In this document: one piece after another, positions 47,364 through 57,541 of the stretch
Position numbering within the stretch: position 1 is the stretch's first letter
Layout: each line of letters opens with the position of its first letter
From: an uncultured Acidobacteriota bacterium
GTDB taxonomy: Bacteria; Acidobacteriota; Blastocatellia; RBC074
Assembly (NCBI GenBank): GCA_902825875.1
Contig: CADECP010000010.1
Coordinates: 116,941-180,940, forward strand
Reading direction: 5' to 3'
DNA length: 64,000 nucleotides
Program-made: the position numbers and the translations under genes
The notes under the pieces: model-generated
What the model saw: the letters and a program-made list of their open reading frames with translations, nothing else
Told to the model about the DNA's origin: nothing
The model's database searches: none

Positions 47364-47470
47364 TTGGAGTGCGGCGACTGGTCGCCGCTTTTCGTTGGCC
47401 GCCGATTGCCTACTGGCCAGACAAGCGTCGCGACAGAAAACCAAAGCTGCGCCAAGTCGCAGCACTCCAA
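47364..47470. repeat. TTGGAGTGC inverted-repeat element in the leader of the macroglobulin gene
   Basis: The left arm (TTGGAGTGCGGCGACTGGTC...) and the right arm (...GCAGCACTCCAA) are inverted repeats matching at about 18 of 21 positions. Translated, it gives LECGDWSPLF and KSQHSKLA, a peptide pattern I associate with repeats, not genes. It ends 26 bp before the ATG at 47497. Confidence 0.7.
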
Positions 47471-47496
47471 ATTGGCCCAGACAAGAGGATACCCTT

Positions 47497-50400
47497 ATGC
47501 GTTCACGTCCAACTGCTCTGCTACTGCTCTGCCTGCTTGTAGCGTTTTGGTGGCTGACGCCGTCATCGGCGACAACTGCCAAGCTGCGCGTCAATGAAAC
47601 CGCCACTCGCGTTTGGCCGCGCGAAGGAAAAACTGAAGTCGCTTTGGCTGTTGAAAACCTGACCGCGCGCCCGCTTCGCGTCAAAGTCGAACTGGAATGG
47701 GTTGACCCAAACGACATCGTTGACGGCAAAACCGAACGCCGCGAAACCGTCTCGCCCGGCGCGGGCAAACTGACGATTCCATTCCCTATGCCAAAGGAAA
47801 TTCACGTTCAGGACAAAACGCTCTGGTATCGGTTGCGGTATCGCATCGCGCCGGAAAGCGGCAATTCGTTCGCTACGGTTTCCGGCATCGTTTCGCTGTC
47901 AGAAATCACGCCGGACATTTTCGAACTTCGCGTGACGGCTTCGGAATATCCGATTCCGGGCAAAACCTACCGCGCGCACATTCGCGCCTTGCACCCGTTG
48001 ACTTCGCGCCCGGTCGGCGGAGTCAGCGTCACAGCTAATTTGAAGTTCGATAACGACCGCAAAGATTCTTTCAAAGCCACCGGCGTCACCAACGTCAAAG
48101 GTTACGTCGCGCTGGATTTCAACTTGCCGCGCGATCTGGTGGCCGAAGACGGCAAGGTGGAAATCAACGCCACGCGCGGCGAGTTCACACAGAAAGCCGA
48201 ATTTGAAACGCGCAACGACCCGCGCGGGATGAATCGAATCATTTTGACTACCGACAAACCGATTTATCAGCCCGGCCAGACACTGCACTTGCGTGCGTTG
48301 TTGTTCGATTTCATCAATCGAGCGTTACCCAACGCCAACCTGGAACTGGAAATCAGCGACCCCGAAGGCACTCGGCAATTCCGCGCCGATTTGAAAACGT
48401 CGCGCTTCGGTGTGGCGAACGTGGATTGGCAGATTCCAGACAACACTCGGCTGGGCGAATACCGCATCAGCATTGAAATGGACGACGACAAACTCGGTGA
48501 AGCGCGAATGGAAACGCGCGTCAAAATCAGCCGCTACGATCTGCCGAATTTCGCCGTCAAAACCAAACCCGACCGCGAGTTTTATCTGCCCGGTCAAAAC
48601 GCCGAAGTCGCCATCAGCGCCGATTACCTGTTTGGCCAACCCGTCACCAAAGGCAAAGCCCGCATTGTGCGCGAAGGCAAAGAGCGTTGGGATTCCAAGC
48701 AGAAAAAATATGTCCGCGAAGAAGCCGAAACTTTTGAAGGCGAACTCGACGCTGCGGGACGTTTCGTCGCCAAAATTGATTTGAGCGAAGCGCACAAAGA
48801 TTTCAGCGACGACGAAGATGACCGATTTGAAGACCGCACTTATGCCGCTTACCTGACCGACGCCACCACCGGGCGCACTGAACAAAAACGATTCGACCTG
48901 CGCGTGACGCGCGACCCGATTCACCTGTACGTCATCGGATTGGAAGATCGAGGCAATGAAAATTTGCCGTTGCAGTTTTACGTTTCAGCTTCGTATGCCG
49001 ACGGCAAACCCGCCGAATGCGAAGTGACGATCAACGAACTGATCGAAAAATCCGGCGACGATTTGCCCACAGAACTGCAACTGCGAAAGATCAAAACCAA
49101 CGCGCGCGGCCTGGCCAAAGTCAGCAATCTGCAATTGCCCAAGCGCGAACGTCGCGGCAGCGAATTCAAACTCAGTCTGTCGGCTCACGACGGCAAAGAC
49201 CGCGTTGGCCATCACAAAGAAAACATCTGGCTGCGTGACGATCTGGCGCTTCGCGTCGAAACCGACAAGGCGATTTATCGCTCCGGCGAAGCGATTGAAG
49301 TGCAAATCACTGCCAGTGCCCCAAATCCGTTGGCGATTCTGACTGTCACGCGCGATCTGGAAATTGTCCATTCGCAAGCCGTGCAGCTTCGTAAAGGCAA
49401 GGCATTCGTCGTGCTGCCTTATCGAAAAGAATTTTCAGGCGAAGTCGGAATTTCAGCGATGGCCGAAGCTGCCGACGAAGATGGCGGCACAGACAGCGCG
49501 GAAGTTTCGCGCGGAGTGATTTATCCGCGCGACCGCGAATTGAAGCTGGACGTGCGAATGAGTTCGGCGCAGTTCCGACCCGGCGATGACGCGCGCGCTA
49601 ATTTCCGAGTCACCACAGCCGAAGGCCGTCCGCTGGAAAGCGTGCTGGGCGTGACGGTCGTTGATCGCGCCGTCGAAGAACGCGCCCGCACCGACAGCGA
49701 ATTCAACGGACGCAACCATTACGATTTTTCCGGCTATTACCTGAACACCGGCAGCGGGCTGGCTGGCGTGACTCTGCGCGATTTGCGAAAGCTGGACACG
49801 GCTCAGCCGATTTCCGCCCAGATACAATTGATAGCTGAAATTCTGTTGCTCGAATCCGGCTACAACCCGCGCGTCAGAACCAGCGGCGAATACGACCGCG
49901 ACCAAAAACAAATCTTTCGAGTTTTGATCGGGCGACAATTCATCCCGCTGAGCAACGCGTTGGAAAAACAGTTTCACAAAACCGGCGAACACCCGACCAA
50001 TCGCGCTAAACTGGATGAAATCTTGAACATTGCCGAACTCGACTTCGCCAAGTTTTACGATCCGTGGGGGATTCCCTACCGAGCGGAATTCACCACCGAA
50101 CGCGAGCGCGACTTCTTCAGCGCCGTCACCGCCGGAGCCGACAAGAAGTTTGACACGGCGGATGACTTCACGGCTTTTACCGCTGACTGGCCTTATTTCA
50201 CCAAAACCGGCGATCAAATCCGTCAGGCGATGAAACGGTTCAACGACCGCGAAGTTCGCGTGACGCTGGACGTTTCCACGCTGAAAGAAGAATTGAAACG
50301 CGACGGGCTGGATTTCGATGCGCTGCGCGATCGCTGGGGCAGGCCTTTTCTGGTTGCGTTGTCTGTCGCCGGAAATCGCTGGCGCATTCACGTCACCAGC

Positions 50401-53400
50401 AGCGGTGAAAACGGAAAGTTCAGTCAAACCGTTAACTCACTTTCTGATGATTTCATCGTCTGGACAACGGAGTTGAATTACTTTGAAAACGCCCGCGACC
50501 GTATCAACGAAGTTTTGCAGCGTTCGACATTTCCGAACAACGAAGCCGATCTGAAAGCAACACTGAAAGCCGCCAACTTTGATCTGGACAGCCTGCGCGA
50601 TCCGTGGGGCAATGGTTATTACGCAACTTTTTCGTTCCGCTACGAACACGTCAACCACACCATCGTCAGTTACCAAGACCTGGAAAAGCTGAAAACTTCC
50701 GGCCCGCAGCAAGTCGCCGTCATTCAGCTTTACAGCCTGGGAGCCGACGGAAAGAAAGAAACCACCGACGATTTTGCTGTCGCCGAATTCACCCGGCAGA
50801 CGGTTGAACTGAGCGCGAGAAAACCATTGTCGGCAACCGACAAGATGATGCTGGATGGCGTCGGCGCAATCGAAGGCGTAGTAGCCGATGCCAACGGCGC
50901 GGTTATCACAGGAGTCAGAATCAAAGCCATCAACAGCCTGACCAAGCTAAGTCGTGAAGCCAGAACCGACGGGAACGGGAAATACCTGTTCGGCAATCTG
51001 CCCAGCGGGCAATACCAATTGGAATTTCAATCAAACGGCTTTAAGCAAACAGTGGTGACGGATGTTTTAGTCAGGACTTCTGTTGTCACGCCATTAAACG
51101 TGACGATGCAGGTTGCCGGAACTATGGAAGTAGTGTCGGTCGCAGCCGACGTGCCGAAGGTTCAGACTGAAAGCGCTTCGGTCACGCAATCGTTCGCCGG
51201 TAAACAAATTGCTAATTTGCCGATCAACGCTCGAAACGTTGCCAACCTGCTGGCGTTGCAACCTGGCACCCAAGCCGGAAAGTCCGAACTGGCCACGCCG
51301 CGATTGCGCGAACATTTTCAGGAAACGCTGGTCTGGCAACCGCAGTTGGAAACCGACAAACAAGGTCGCGCGTTTCTAAAGTTCAAAATCGCCGACAACA
51401 TCACCACCTGGAAAATGGCCGTCGTAGGTTCCACCACCGACGGCCAGCTTGGCCTGGCCGAAACCGAATTCACAGCGTTTCAGCCGTTCTTTGCCGATCA
51501 CGACCCGCCGAAAGTCCTGACCGAAGGCGACGAAATTTCTCTGCCGGTCGTGTTGCGAAACTACCTGGACAAATCGCTGTCGGTGACGACCGAAATGAAA
51601 CCGGAAACCTGGTTCACGCTGCTCGGCGCGGGGCGGCAACAAATCAAAGTCGCCGCCGGAGATTCCGCCAATGCCGTGTTTGATTTCCGCGTCACCGGTT
51701 CTGTGGCGAATGGCAAACAGCGCGTGACGGCGTTGTCCGCAACTGCCAGCGACGCGATTGAAAAACCGGTCAGCGTTCATCCCGACGGCGAAGAAATGGC
51801 GCAAACCGTCGGCGGCGTGTTTGCCAACAACGGCAATTTGAATCTGACCGTTCCCGCCGACGCGATCAAAACTTCCGTTCGCGCCGAATTGAAGATTTAT
51901 CCGAACCTGATGGCTCACGCGCTGGAAGGCATCGAAGGCATTTTGCGGCGGCCTTATGGTTGCGGCGAGCAAACGATTTCTTCGACGTATCCGAACGTCA
52001 TGGCTCTGCGGTATCTGCGGCAGCAAGACGAATCGGCGGCGGCGTTGGCCGCGAAAGCCCGGCGCTATGCCCAAGCCGGTTACGAACGCTTGCTCGGTTA
52101 TCGCGCGGAAAGCGGCGGTTTCAGTTATTGGGGGCGCGGCGAAGCCGATCTGGCGTTGACGGCTTACGCGGTTCGTTTCCTGAACGACGCGCGCGAATTC
52201 GCGTCGGTGGATGACGGCGTTGTCACCAAAGCCCGCGACTGGTTAATTGCTCAACAACAAACGGATGGAAGCTGGAAAGCCGGTTGGTACGGGCAGGAAG
52301 ACATTCGTCGCTCGACTTTGACGACGGCGTACATCGTTCGCGTGTTGGCGGCGGAGCAGAAACGTTCGGCCAAGCCGGACAAAAAGCTCAACGAATCGTT
52401 GCAACGCGCGCTGAAATTCGTCGCCGCTCGCGCCGAAGAAATTGACGAACCGTATTTGATCGCTTCGTTCGCTCTGGCGGCGTTCGACGCTGGCCAAACC
52501 AACACCGCGACCAAAGCCGTCGCACGGTTGCGCCAACTGGCGCGCGATGAAGCCGGAACCGCTTACTGGAATCTGGAGTCAAACACTCCGTTTTACGGTT
52601 GGGGATTGGCAGGTCGAGTTGAGACGACTGCGTTGGTGGTGAAAGCGTTGCAGCGGGACGGAGAGACGGCGGGACAGAGAGATGGAGGGACGGAGAGAGA
52701 CGCGCTGACTGATAAAGGGCTGCTCTTCCTGCTGAGAAACAAAGACCGGTACGGCGTCTGGTATTCGACTCAGGCGACGATCAACGTGCTGGACGCGATG
52801 ATTTCTCTGTACGAAGCCGAGCGGGTCAAAACCAGCGCGGGCGGTCAGGCCGAAATCTTCGTCAATGGCAAACCCGCCGGTTCAGTAGTTATTCCGCCCG
52901 GAGAAAAGCTCGGAAATCCGTTGATAGTGAATTTGGCGTCGGCGATTGGCGTCGGTGACAACCGAGTTGAAATTCGCCGAAGCGGCGAAGTGACTTTGGC
53001 GACGGCTCAGATTGTCGAAACGCATTACGCAGCATGGAAAGACCCGGCAAAGGAAATCATCGAACCGAACAAATCCAGCTTGTTGCGGCTGGCGATCAGT
53101 TACGACAAACCGCAAGCGAAGATCGGCGAAGAAATCACTTGCAACATTGTCGCCGAACGAATCGGCCATTCGGGTTACGGCATGCTGCTTGGTGAAATCG
53201 GCTTGCCGCCGGGAGCCGAAGTAGATCGCGCCTCGCTGGAATTGGCGATGAAAAATTCCGGCTGGGAATTGAATCAATACGACGTGCTGCCTGACCGCAT
53301 CGTCGTTTATCTGTGGCCGCGAGCGGGCGGCACTAAGTTCTCGTTCAAATTCAAACTTCGGTACGGCATACGAGCGCAAAGCGCGCCGTCGGTGCTGTAC

Positions 53401-53460
53401 GACTATTACAACCCCGAAGCGCGAGTCGTGGTTGCGCCTACGCGATTCGCCGTGAAGTAA
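47497..53460 (+). CDS. Giant alpha-2-macroglobulin family protein with chimeric insert
   Basis: The protein is 1987 aa from the ATG at 47497 (AAGAGGAT upstream). A signal peptide (ALLLLCLLVAFWWLTPSSA) is followed by macroglobulin domains, including MG2 (TTDKPIYQPGQTLHLRALLFD) and the bait-associated domain to ~730. Three units of ~90 residues follow, each with a D.WG..(Y/F) core (DPWGIPYRAEF ~854, DRWGRPFLVAL ~944, DPWGNGYYATF ~1035), like type II pseudopilins. Then come a carboxypeptidase-regulatory domain (~1124-1208) and a plug-like segment with LPINARNVANLLALQPGT (~1210-1260). The macroglobulin core resumes at LREHFQETLVWQPQ, with thioester YGCGEQ (Cys ~1489) and a helical thioester domain. 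Such proteins trap proteases in the periplasm. A short Arg/Gly/Glu-rich stretch (GETAGQRDGGTERD) looks repeat-derived. Confidence 0.92.
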   Translation: MRSRPTALLLLCLLVAFWWLTPSSATTAKLRVNETATRVWPREGKTEVALAVENLTARPLRVKVELEWVDPNDIVDGKTERRETVSPGAGKLTIPFPMPKEIHVQDKTLWYRLRYRIAPESGNSFATVSGIVSLSEITPDIFELRVTASEYPIPGKTYRAHIRALHPLTSRPVGGVSVTANLKFDNDRKDSFKATGVTNVKGYVALDFNLPRDLVAEDGKVEINATRGEFTQKAEFETRNDPRGMNRIILTTDKPIYQPGQTLHLRALLFDFINRALPNANLELEISDPEGTRQFRADLKTSRFGVANVDWQIPDNTRLGEYRISIEMDDDKLGEARMETRVKISRYDLPNFAVKTKPDREFYLPGQNAEVAISADYLFGQPVTKGKARIVREGKERWDSKQKKYVREEAETFEGELDAAGRFVAKIDLSEAHKDFSDDEDDRFEDRTYAAYLTDATTGRTEQKRFDLRVTRDPIHLYVIGLEDRGNENLPLQFYVSASYADGKPAECEVTINELIEKSGDDLPTELQLRKIKTNARGLAKVSNLQLPKRERRGSEFKLSLSAHDGKDRVGHHKENIWLRDDLALRVETDKAIYRSGEAIEVQITASAPNPLAILTVTRDLEIVHSQAVQLRKGKAFVVLPYRKEFSGEVGISAMAEAADEDGGTDSAEVSRGVIYPRDRELKLDVRMSSAQFRPGDDARANFRVTTAEGRPLESVLGVTVVDRAVEERARTDSEFNGRNHYDFSGYYLNTGSGLAGVTLRDLRKLDTAQPISAQIQLIAEILLLESGYNPRVRTSGEYDRDQKQIFRVLIGRQFIPLSNALEKQFHKTGEHPTNRAKLDEILNIAELDFAKFYDPWGIPYRAEFTTERERDFFSAVTAGADKKFDTADDFTAFTADWPYFTKTGDQIRQAMKRFNDREVRVTLDVSTLKEELKRDGLDFDALRDRWGRPFLVALSVAGNRWRIHVTSSGENGKFSQTVNSLSDDFIVWTTELNYFENARDRINEVLQRSTFPNNEADLKATLKAANFDLDSLRDPWGNGYYATFSFRYEHVNHTIVSYQDLEKLKTSGPQQVAVIQLYSLGADGKKETTDDFAVAEFTRQTVELSARKPLSATDKMMLDGVGAIEGVVADANGAVITGVRIKAINSLTKLSREARTDGNGKYLFGNLPSGQYQLEFQSNGFKQTVVTDVLVRTSVVTPLNVTMQVAGTMEVVSVAADVPKVQTESASVTQSFAGKQIANLPINARNVANLLALQPGTQAGKSELATPRLREHFQETLVWQPQLETDKQGRAFLKFKIADNITTWKMAVVGSTTDGQLGLAETEFTAFQPFFADHDPPKVLTEGDEISLPVVLRNYLDKSLSVTTEMKPETWFTLLGAGRQQIKVAAGDSANAVFDFRVTGSVANGKQRVTALSATASDAIEKPVSVHPDGEEMAQTVGGVFANNGNLNLTVPADAIKTSVRAELKIYPNLMAHALEGIEGILRRPYGCGEQTISSTYPNVMALRYLRQQDESAAALAAKARRYAQAGYERLLGYRAESGGFSYWGRGEADLALTAYAVRFLNDAREFASVDDGVVTKARDWLIAQQQTDGSWKAGWYGQEDIRRSTLTTAYIVRVLAAEQKRSAKPDKKLNESLQRALKFVAARAEEIDEPYLIASFALAAFDAGQTNTATKAVARLRQLARDEAGTAYWNLESNTPFYGWGLAGRVETTALVVKALQRDGETAGQRDGGTERDALTDKGLLFLLRNKDRYGVWYSTQATINVLDAMISLYEAERVKTSAGGQAEIFVNGKPAGSVVIPPGEKLGNPLIVNLASAIGVGDNRVEIRRSGEVTLATAQIVETHYAAWKDPAKEIIEPNKSSLLRLAISYDKPQAKIGEEITCNIVAERIGHSGYGMLLGEIGLPPGAEVDRASLELAMKNSGWELNQYDVLPDRIVVYLWPRAGGTKFSFKFKLRYGIRAQSAPSVLYDYYNPEARVVVAPTRFAVK

Positions 53461-53490
53461 CCAATGTCAGTCTTTTTCAAGGAGGTAAAA

Positions 53491-54639
53491 ATGAAAAGAC
53501 GAACTTTGCTGGCAGTGTTGTTTACATTGATGGTCGGTTTTGGCTGGGCTTGCGCCAGACAAACGCTGGCCAATCGAACCATCGAACCAAACTCGGTTTT
53601 GCCGGTCGCTCAGACCGATTACACCTTGAGCGGGCCACATTCGCACAAGAACCTGACGATCTTCCTGATTCACGGCAAGAATCAAACGACGGACAAATCG
53701 CCGCTGACTTTGCAGGAAGCTTTGGAGCAAAAGAAAGTCGTCGTTCACGAAACCGGCGAAGTCAACGAACTGGCGATTGAAAACCGTTCGGACGAAGAGG
53801 TCTACGTTCAATCGGGCGACATCGTCAAAGGCGGAAAACAGGATCGCGTGCTGGCCATTGATCTGATCGTGCCGCCGCGTTCCGGCAAAATTCCCATCGC
53901 TTCGTTTTGCGTCGAACAAGGCCGTTGGCAAAGTCGCGGCGACGAAAGAGTCGCAGCCTTCGAATCGTCCAACCACGCGGTCAGCGCCAAAGAACTGAAA
54001 ATCGCCGCCAAATCCAAACGCGACCAGAGCGAAGTCTGGGACAAGGTCGGCGAAACGCAGGAAAAGCTGAACGCCAATTTGTCGGCGATGACGACGCCAA
54101 AACCTGCGCCTCCTCCACCCGTGCCTGCTGGCGGTGGAGGCGGAGGCAGAAACGTGTCGGCTGGGGTTTTGTCTACTGAACAAGTTGAAGTCAGGTCGCA
54201 GCTTTCTGCTTCCAGCCTGCAACTGTCGCTGGAAAACGAAAAGCTCAAGGACGTTTCCGGCGATTACATCAAGGCGCTGACCGCGATCATCAAAGGCAAA
54301 CCTGACGTGATCGGATTCGCGTTTGCCATCAACGGCAAACTGAACAGCGCCGACGTGTACGCTTCGCACGCGCTGTTCGCCAAACTGTGGCCGAAGCTGC
54401 TGAACGCCGCCGCCGTCGAAGCCATCGCCGAATTCAATCCTAAAGACAAGTTCGACGCGGTGACGGCTGACAGCATCGCGGCGTTTTTACGCGAAGCCGA
54501 AACCGGCAAAGCCGAACAAAAAAACGTGACTCAGCGAGTGCTGAGCATCCAACGCGAAAACGACAAAGGCCTGTTCTTTGAAACTCGTGATCGCAAACGC
54601 GGCGACGCCTGGCTGCACCGGAATTATCTGGTGAAGTAA
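53491..54639 (+). CDS. ARPP-1 (DUF6569-like) domain secreted protein
   Basis: The protein is 382 aa from the ATG at 53491, preceded by CAAGGAGG. A signal peptide is present (LLAVLFTLMVGFGWACA). The ARPP-1 domain covers ~40-200 and 270-382: NLTIFLIHG, LEQKKVVVHETGEVNELAIENRSDEEVYVQSGDIVKGGKQDRVLAIDLIVPPRSGKIPIASFCVEQGRW, and later VIGFAFAINGKLNSADVYASHALFAKLWPKLL. Between the halves is a Pro/Gly loop (PKPAPPPPVPAGGGGGGRN). Function is unknown; I associate the domain with exported proteins. It begins 30 bp after the macroglobulin gene on the same strand, so a joint envelope role is likely. Confidence 0.8.
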   Translation: MKRRTLLAVLFTLMVGFGWACARQTLANRTIEPNSVLPVAQTDYTLSGPHSHKNLTIFLIHGKNQTTDKSPLTLQEALEQKKVVVHETGEVNELAIENRSDEEVYVQSGDIVKGGKQDRVLAIDLIVPPRSGKIPIASFCVEQGRWQSRGDERVAAFESSNHAVSAKELKIAAKSKRDQSEVWDKVGETQEKLNANLSAMTTPKPAPPPPVPAGGGGGGRNVSAGVLSTEQVEVRSQLSASSLQLSLENEKLKDVSGDYIKALTAIIKGKPDVIGFAFAINGKLNSADVYASHALFAKLWPKLLNAAAVEAIAEFNPKDKFDAVTADSIAAFLREAETGKAEQKNVTQRVLSIQRENDKGLFFETRDRKRGDAWLHRNYLVK

Positions 54640-54664
54640 TCGGCGATTGAAAACCTGACCCAAA

Positions 54665-54695
54665 AAAACGGCGACCGGCTTTGGTCGCCGTTTTT
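54665..54695 (+). terminator. Intrinsic terminator after the ARPP-1 gene
   Basis: AAAACGGCGACC and GGTCGCCGTTTT form a 12-bp stem with a 6-nt loop, followed by further T residues. Confidence 0.9.
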
Positions 54696-54813
54696 GTCTC
54701 AGCCAGCAAACCTGCCAAAGTTGAATCGAGCGCATCTTCCGGCCATAATCCGCGCTCGACTGGGTTCCCCAGATTGTCTATCCAATTACGAAAAGGAAGT
54801 TTTCAATACAGCA

Positions 54814-56013
54814 ATGCAGTCTCCATTCGCGCACATCGAACAGGCTCCGCCTGATCCGATCATTGGGCTGACCGAAGCCTTCAACAACGATTCCAATCCC
54901 GCCAAAGTAAACCTCGGCGTAGGCGTTTATCAGGACGCCAACGGCAAAGTCCCCATCCTGAACGTGGTCAAAGAAGCCCAAAAACGCTGGCAGGAACAGG
55001 AAGCCACCAAAACTTATTTTGGCATTGACGGAGTTCCGGCTTACATCAAGGAAGTCCCCAAACTGTTGTTCGGCGCAGATTCGCAACTGATTGCTGAAAA
55101 TCGAGTCGTCACCGTTCAAGCCGTCGGCGGAACCGGCGCGCTGAAAATCGGCGCGGATTTCCTTCGTCGTTTTTTGCCCGATTCGCAACTGTGGATCAGC
55201 CGCCCAAGCTGGGAAAATCACCAAATGCTGTTTGAAGCCGCTGGGTTCAAGGTCAACAGCTATCCGTATTACGACGCCGAAACTCACGGGCTGGATTTCA
55301 ACAACATGCTGGAAACGCTGAAAAGCCTGCCCGCCAAAAGCATCGTCGTGCTGCACGCTTGCTGCCACAATCCGACCGGCGTGGATTTGACTAAAGACCA
55401 ATGGCGGCTGGTGGTGGATGTCGTCAAACAAGCCGACCTGGTTCCCTTCCTCGATTTCGCTTATCAAGGGTTTGGCGAAAGTTTGGAATCCGATGCTTTC
55501 GCAGTTCGAGCCTTTGCCGAATCGGGCGTGCAGTGTTTGATTGCCAGTTCGTTTTCAAAATCCTTTGCGCTTTACCGCGAACGAGTCGGCGCAATGACTT
55601 TTGTGACGGCCAGCGCCGACGAATCAAAGCGCGTGCTGAGCCAGGCGAAACGGGTCATTCGCACCAATTATTCCAGCCCGCCTTCGCACGGCGCACAGAT
55701 TGTGGCGATGGTCTTGGCCGACGCAGAACTTCGCAAACACTGGGAAGCTGAATTGACCGAAATGCGCGAACGCATCTGGCAAATGCGCGGCAAGTTCGTC
55801 GAAATGCTCCGCGAAAAAGGCGTCGAACAGGATTTCAGCTTCATCAAAAATCAGCGCGGAATGTTTTCTTATTCCGGTTTGTCGCCTGAAGCCGTCAAAG
55901 CTTTGCGCGAAAAATTTAGTCTTTACATCGTCGGCAGCGGACGCATTTGCCTGGCTGCCATGAATGACAACAACATCGGCTACGTCTGCGAAGCGATTGC
56001 AGACGTGCTTTAA
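54814..56013 (+). CDS. Aspartate/aromatic aminotransferase, class I
   Basis: The protein is 399 aa from the ATG at 54814; the ribosome-binding site AAGGAAG is rather far upstream. It matches the AspC/TyrB group: DPIIGLTEAFNNDSNPAKVNLGVGVYQDANGKVPIL, LHACCHNPTGVDLTKDQW, PFLDFAYQGFG, and the PLP lysine in IASSFSKSFALYRERVGA. The C-terminus RGMFSYSGLSPEAVKALREKFSLYIVGSGRICLAAMN contains the substrate-binding arginine. These enzymes transaminate aspartate and aromatic amino acids with 2-oxoglutarate. The N-terminal FAHIEQAPPDPI is typical of the proteobacterial-type subfamily Ia/gamma. Confidence 0.95.
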   Translation: MQSPFAHIEQAPPDPIIGLTEAFNNDSNPAKVNLGVGVYQDANGKVPILNVVKEAQKRWQEQEATKTYFGIDGVPAYIKEVPKLLFGADSQLIAENRVVTVQAVGGTGALKIGADFLRRFLPDSQLWISRPSWENHQMLFEAAGFKVNSYPYYDAETHGLDFNNMLETLKSLPAKSIVVLHACCHNPTGVDLTKDQWRLVVDVVKQADLVPFLDFAYQGFGESLESDAFAVRAFAESGVQCLIASSFSKSFALYRERVGAMTFVTASADESKRVLSQAKRVIRTNYSSPPSHGAQIVAMVLADAELRKHWEAELTEMRERIWQMRGKFVEMLREKGVEQDFSFIKNQRGMFSYSGLSPEAVKALREKFSLYIVGSGRICLAAMNDNNIGYVCEAIADVL

Positions 56014-56031
56014 CTTCATCACAAAAGCACC

Positions 56032-57279
56032 ATGGAAAATCACAAACTCACTCGTCGAACGTTCGTTTCGGCTTCGGCAGCTTCAGTCGTCATGACGGCT
56101 GCCAGCGCCAAACGAGTCTTGGGCGCGAACAACAAACTTCGCGTCGGCATCATCGGCTGTGGAGGTTTGGCGCAAGGCGCGCACATTCCTTCGCTGACCG
56201 GCATGAAAGATTCCGACAACGTGGAAATCGTCGCCGTTTGCGACGTTTACCAAAAACGCCTGGATCAAGCCGCCTCCAAAACCGGAGCCAAGCCGTTCAA
56301 GAATTACCACGACCTGCTCAGTCAAAAAGACATTGATTACGTGGCCATCGTCACGCCCGAACATTGGCATGCCAAAATGACGATTGACGCCGCCGACGCA
56401 GGCAAACACATTTACTGCGAAAAGCCCATGACGTGGTCAATTGACGAAGCGAAGAAAGTCGTCGCCAAAATTAACCAGACCAAAGTCAAAATGCAGGTTG
56501 GCGTGCAGGGTATGTCCGACGATTCGTACGACACGGCTCGGCAGATGATTAAGGAAGGCAAGATCGGGCGACCGATTCAGGCTCAGATTGATTATTCGCG
56601 TAATCACAAAGGCGATTTTTGGGTGTCCGACCCGGAAGAAATTGATAAAGACGTGAAGCCCGGCGTGAATCTGGACTGGAATGCTTTTCTTGGCTCCGCG
56701 CCGAAACGACCGTTCGACTTGGATCGCTTTCTGCACTGGCGGCGGTACTGGGATTATTCGGGCGGCATTGCTACGGATTTGTTCGTGCATCGCGTAACGC
56801 GAATGATTCGCGCGTTGGATTTGAAATTTCCCGACCGCGTCGCTGCTACTGGCGGCAAATGGGAATTCCGCCAGAGCGCGGCTGAAATCCCGGACACGTT
56901 CAACATGATGCTGGATTATCCTGAAGGGCTGACTGTGGTAGTGCTGTCTTCAATGGCAAATTCCGAACCGATTCCGCACGTCATTCGCGGCCACGAAGCC
57001 ACACTGGAATTCACTCGCACCGGATTCGTCATTCGCCCCGAAGGCCGCATGAACAAAGCCGGTGACAAGGAAATCATCACTCACAAGAAAACCGGCGGCG
57101 AAGACATCACGCTCCACCATCGCAATCTGCAAAACGCGATTCGCAACGGCGAAGCCATCAAAACCGATGTGATGACAGGTTATTACGGCGTGGTTGCGGT
57201 GCGAATGGCGACTGAAGCTTTCCGCAAAAACCGCTACATGAAATGGGACGCCAGGCGCGAACGTCCTTACGCGGCTTAG
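56032..57279 (+). CDS. Gfo/Idh/MocA family oxidoreductase with Tat signal
   Basis: The protein is 415 aa. The N-terminus [21 protein letters not shown] is a twin-arginine signal, so the enzyme is exported folded with its cofactor. The NAD(P)-binding domain ([37 protein letters not shown]) is followed by [27 protein letters not shown]. That carries the conserved EKP catalytic lysine motif. The C-terminal domain has [41 protein letters not shown]. This type of secreted oxidoreductase is common in soil and planctomycete genomes and probably acts on sugars or sugar derivatives. It starts 18 bp after the aminotransferase gene. Confidence 0.92.
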   Translation: MENHKLTRRTFVSASAASVVMTAASAKRVLGANNKLRVGIIGCGGLAQGAHIPSLTGMKDSDNVEIVAVCDVYQKRLDQAASKTGAKPFKNYHDLLSQKDIDYVAIVTPEHWHAKMTIDAADAGKHIYCEKPMTWSIDEAKKVVAKINQTKVKMQVGVQGMSDDSYDTARQMIKEGKIGRPIQAQIDYSRNHKGDFWVSDPEEIDKDVKPGVNLDWNAFLGSAPKRPFDLDRFLHWRRYWDYSGGIATDLFVHRVTRMIRALDLKFPDRVAATGGKWEFRQSAAEIPDTFNMMLDYPEGLTVVVLSSMANSEPIPHVIRGHEATLEFTRTGFVIRPEGRMNKAGDKEIITHKKTGGEDITLHHRNLQNAIRNGEAIKTDVMTGYYGVVAVRMATEAFRKNRYMKWDARRERPYAA

Positions 57280-57300
57280 GTAACGAGGTGGCAGTCACCT

Positions 57301-57519
57301 TTAAGCGGCAGCCGCGTCAGCAATCTGATACTTTTTGGACGGCAGCACATAGATGTCATCCAATTCAGGTTGGCGCGGTTGCCTGGAAACGACAGTAACT
57401 CGCTGTTCTTTCTGTTGGGCCTGATAGTACGCACCGATGGCCTTTACGTCATAATCAAATTGGGCTGCAATTTGATCGCGAACGTTCCGAACTTCATCAA
57501 TAATTTGATCTTCAAACAT
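57301..57519 (-). CDS. Probable antitoxin of the PIN toxin pair
   Basis: The protein is 72 aa. The ATG at 57519 lies seven bases after GGAGGA; an ATG two codons earlier would overlap the ribosome-binding site. It starts FEDQIIDEVRNVRDQIAAQFDYDVKAIGAYYQ, a helical pattern I recall in short proteins encoded after PIN-domain genes. A basic, proline-containing C-terminus (SRQPRQPELDDIYVLP) follows. It lies 22 bp downstream of the PIN gene on the same strand, so the toxin is encoded first, opposite to the usual VapBC order. No DNA-binding fold is obvious from sequence. Confidence 0.7.
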   Translation of the reverse strand: MFEDQIIDEVRNVRDQIAAQFDYDVKAIGAYYQAQQKEQRVTVVSRQPRQPELDDIYVLPSKKYQIADAAAA

Positions 57520-57541
57520 ATTCATTTCCTCCAGACAATTA

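Noticed and set aside
47073..47496. Open reading frame upstream of the macroglobulin gene, translating to LECGDWSPLF-type peptide
   Set aside because: The peptide is the translation of inverted-repeat elements, has no ribosome-binding site and overlaps the leader of the real gene.
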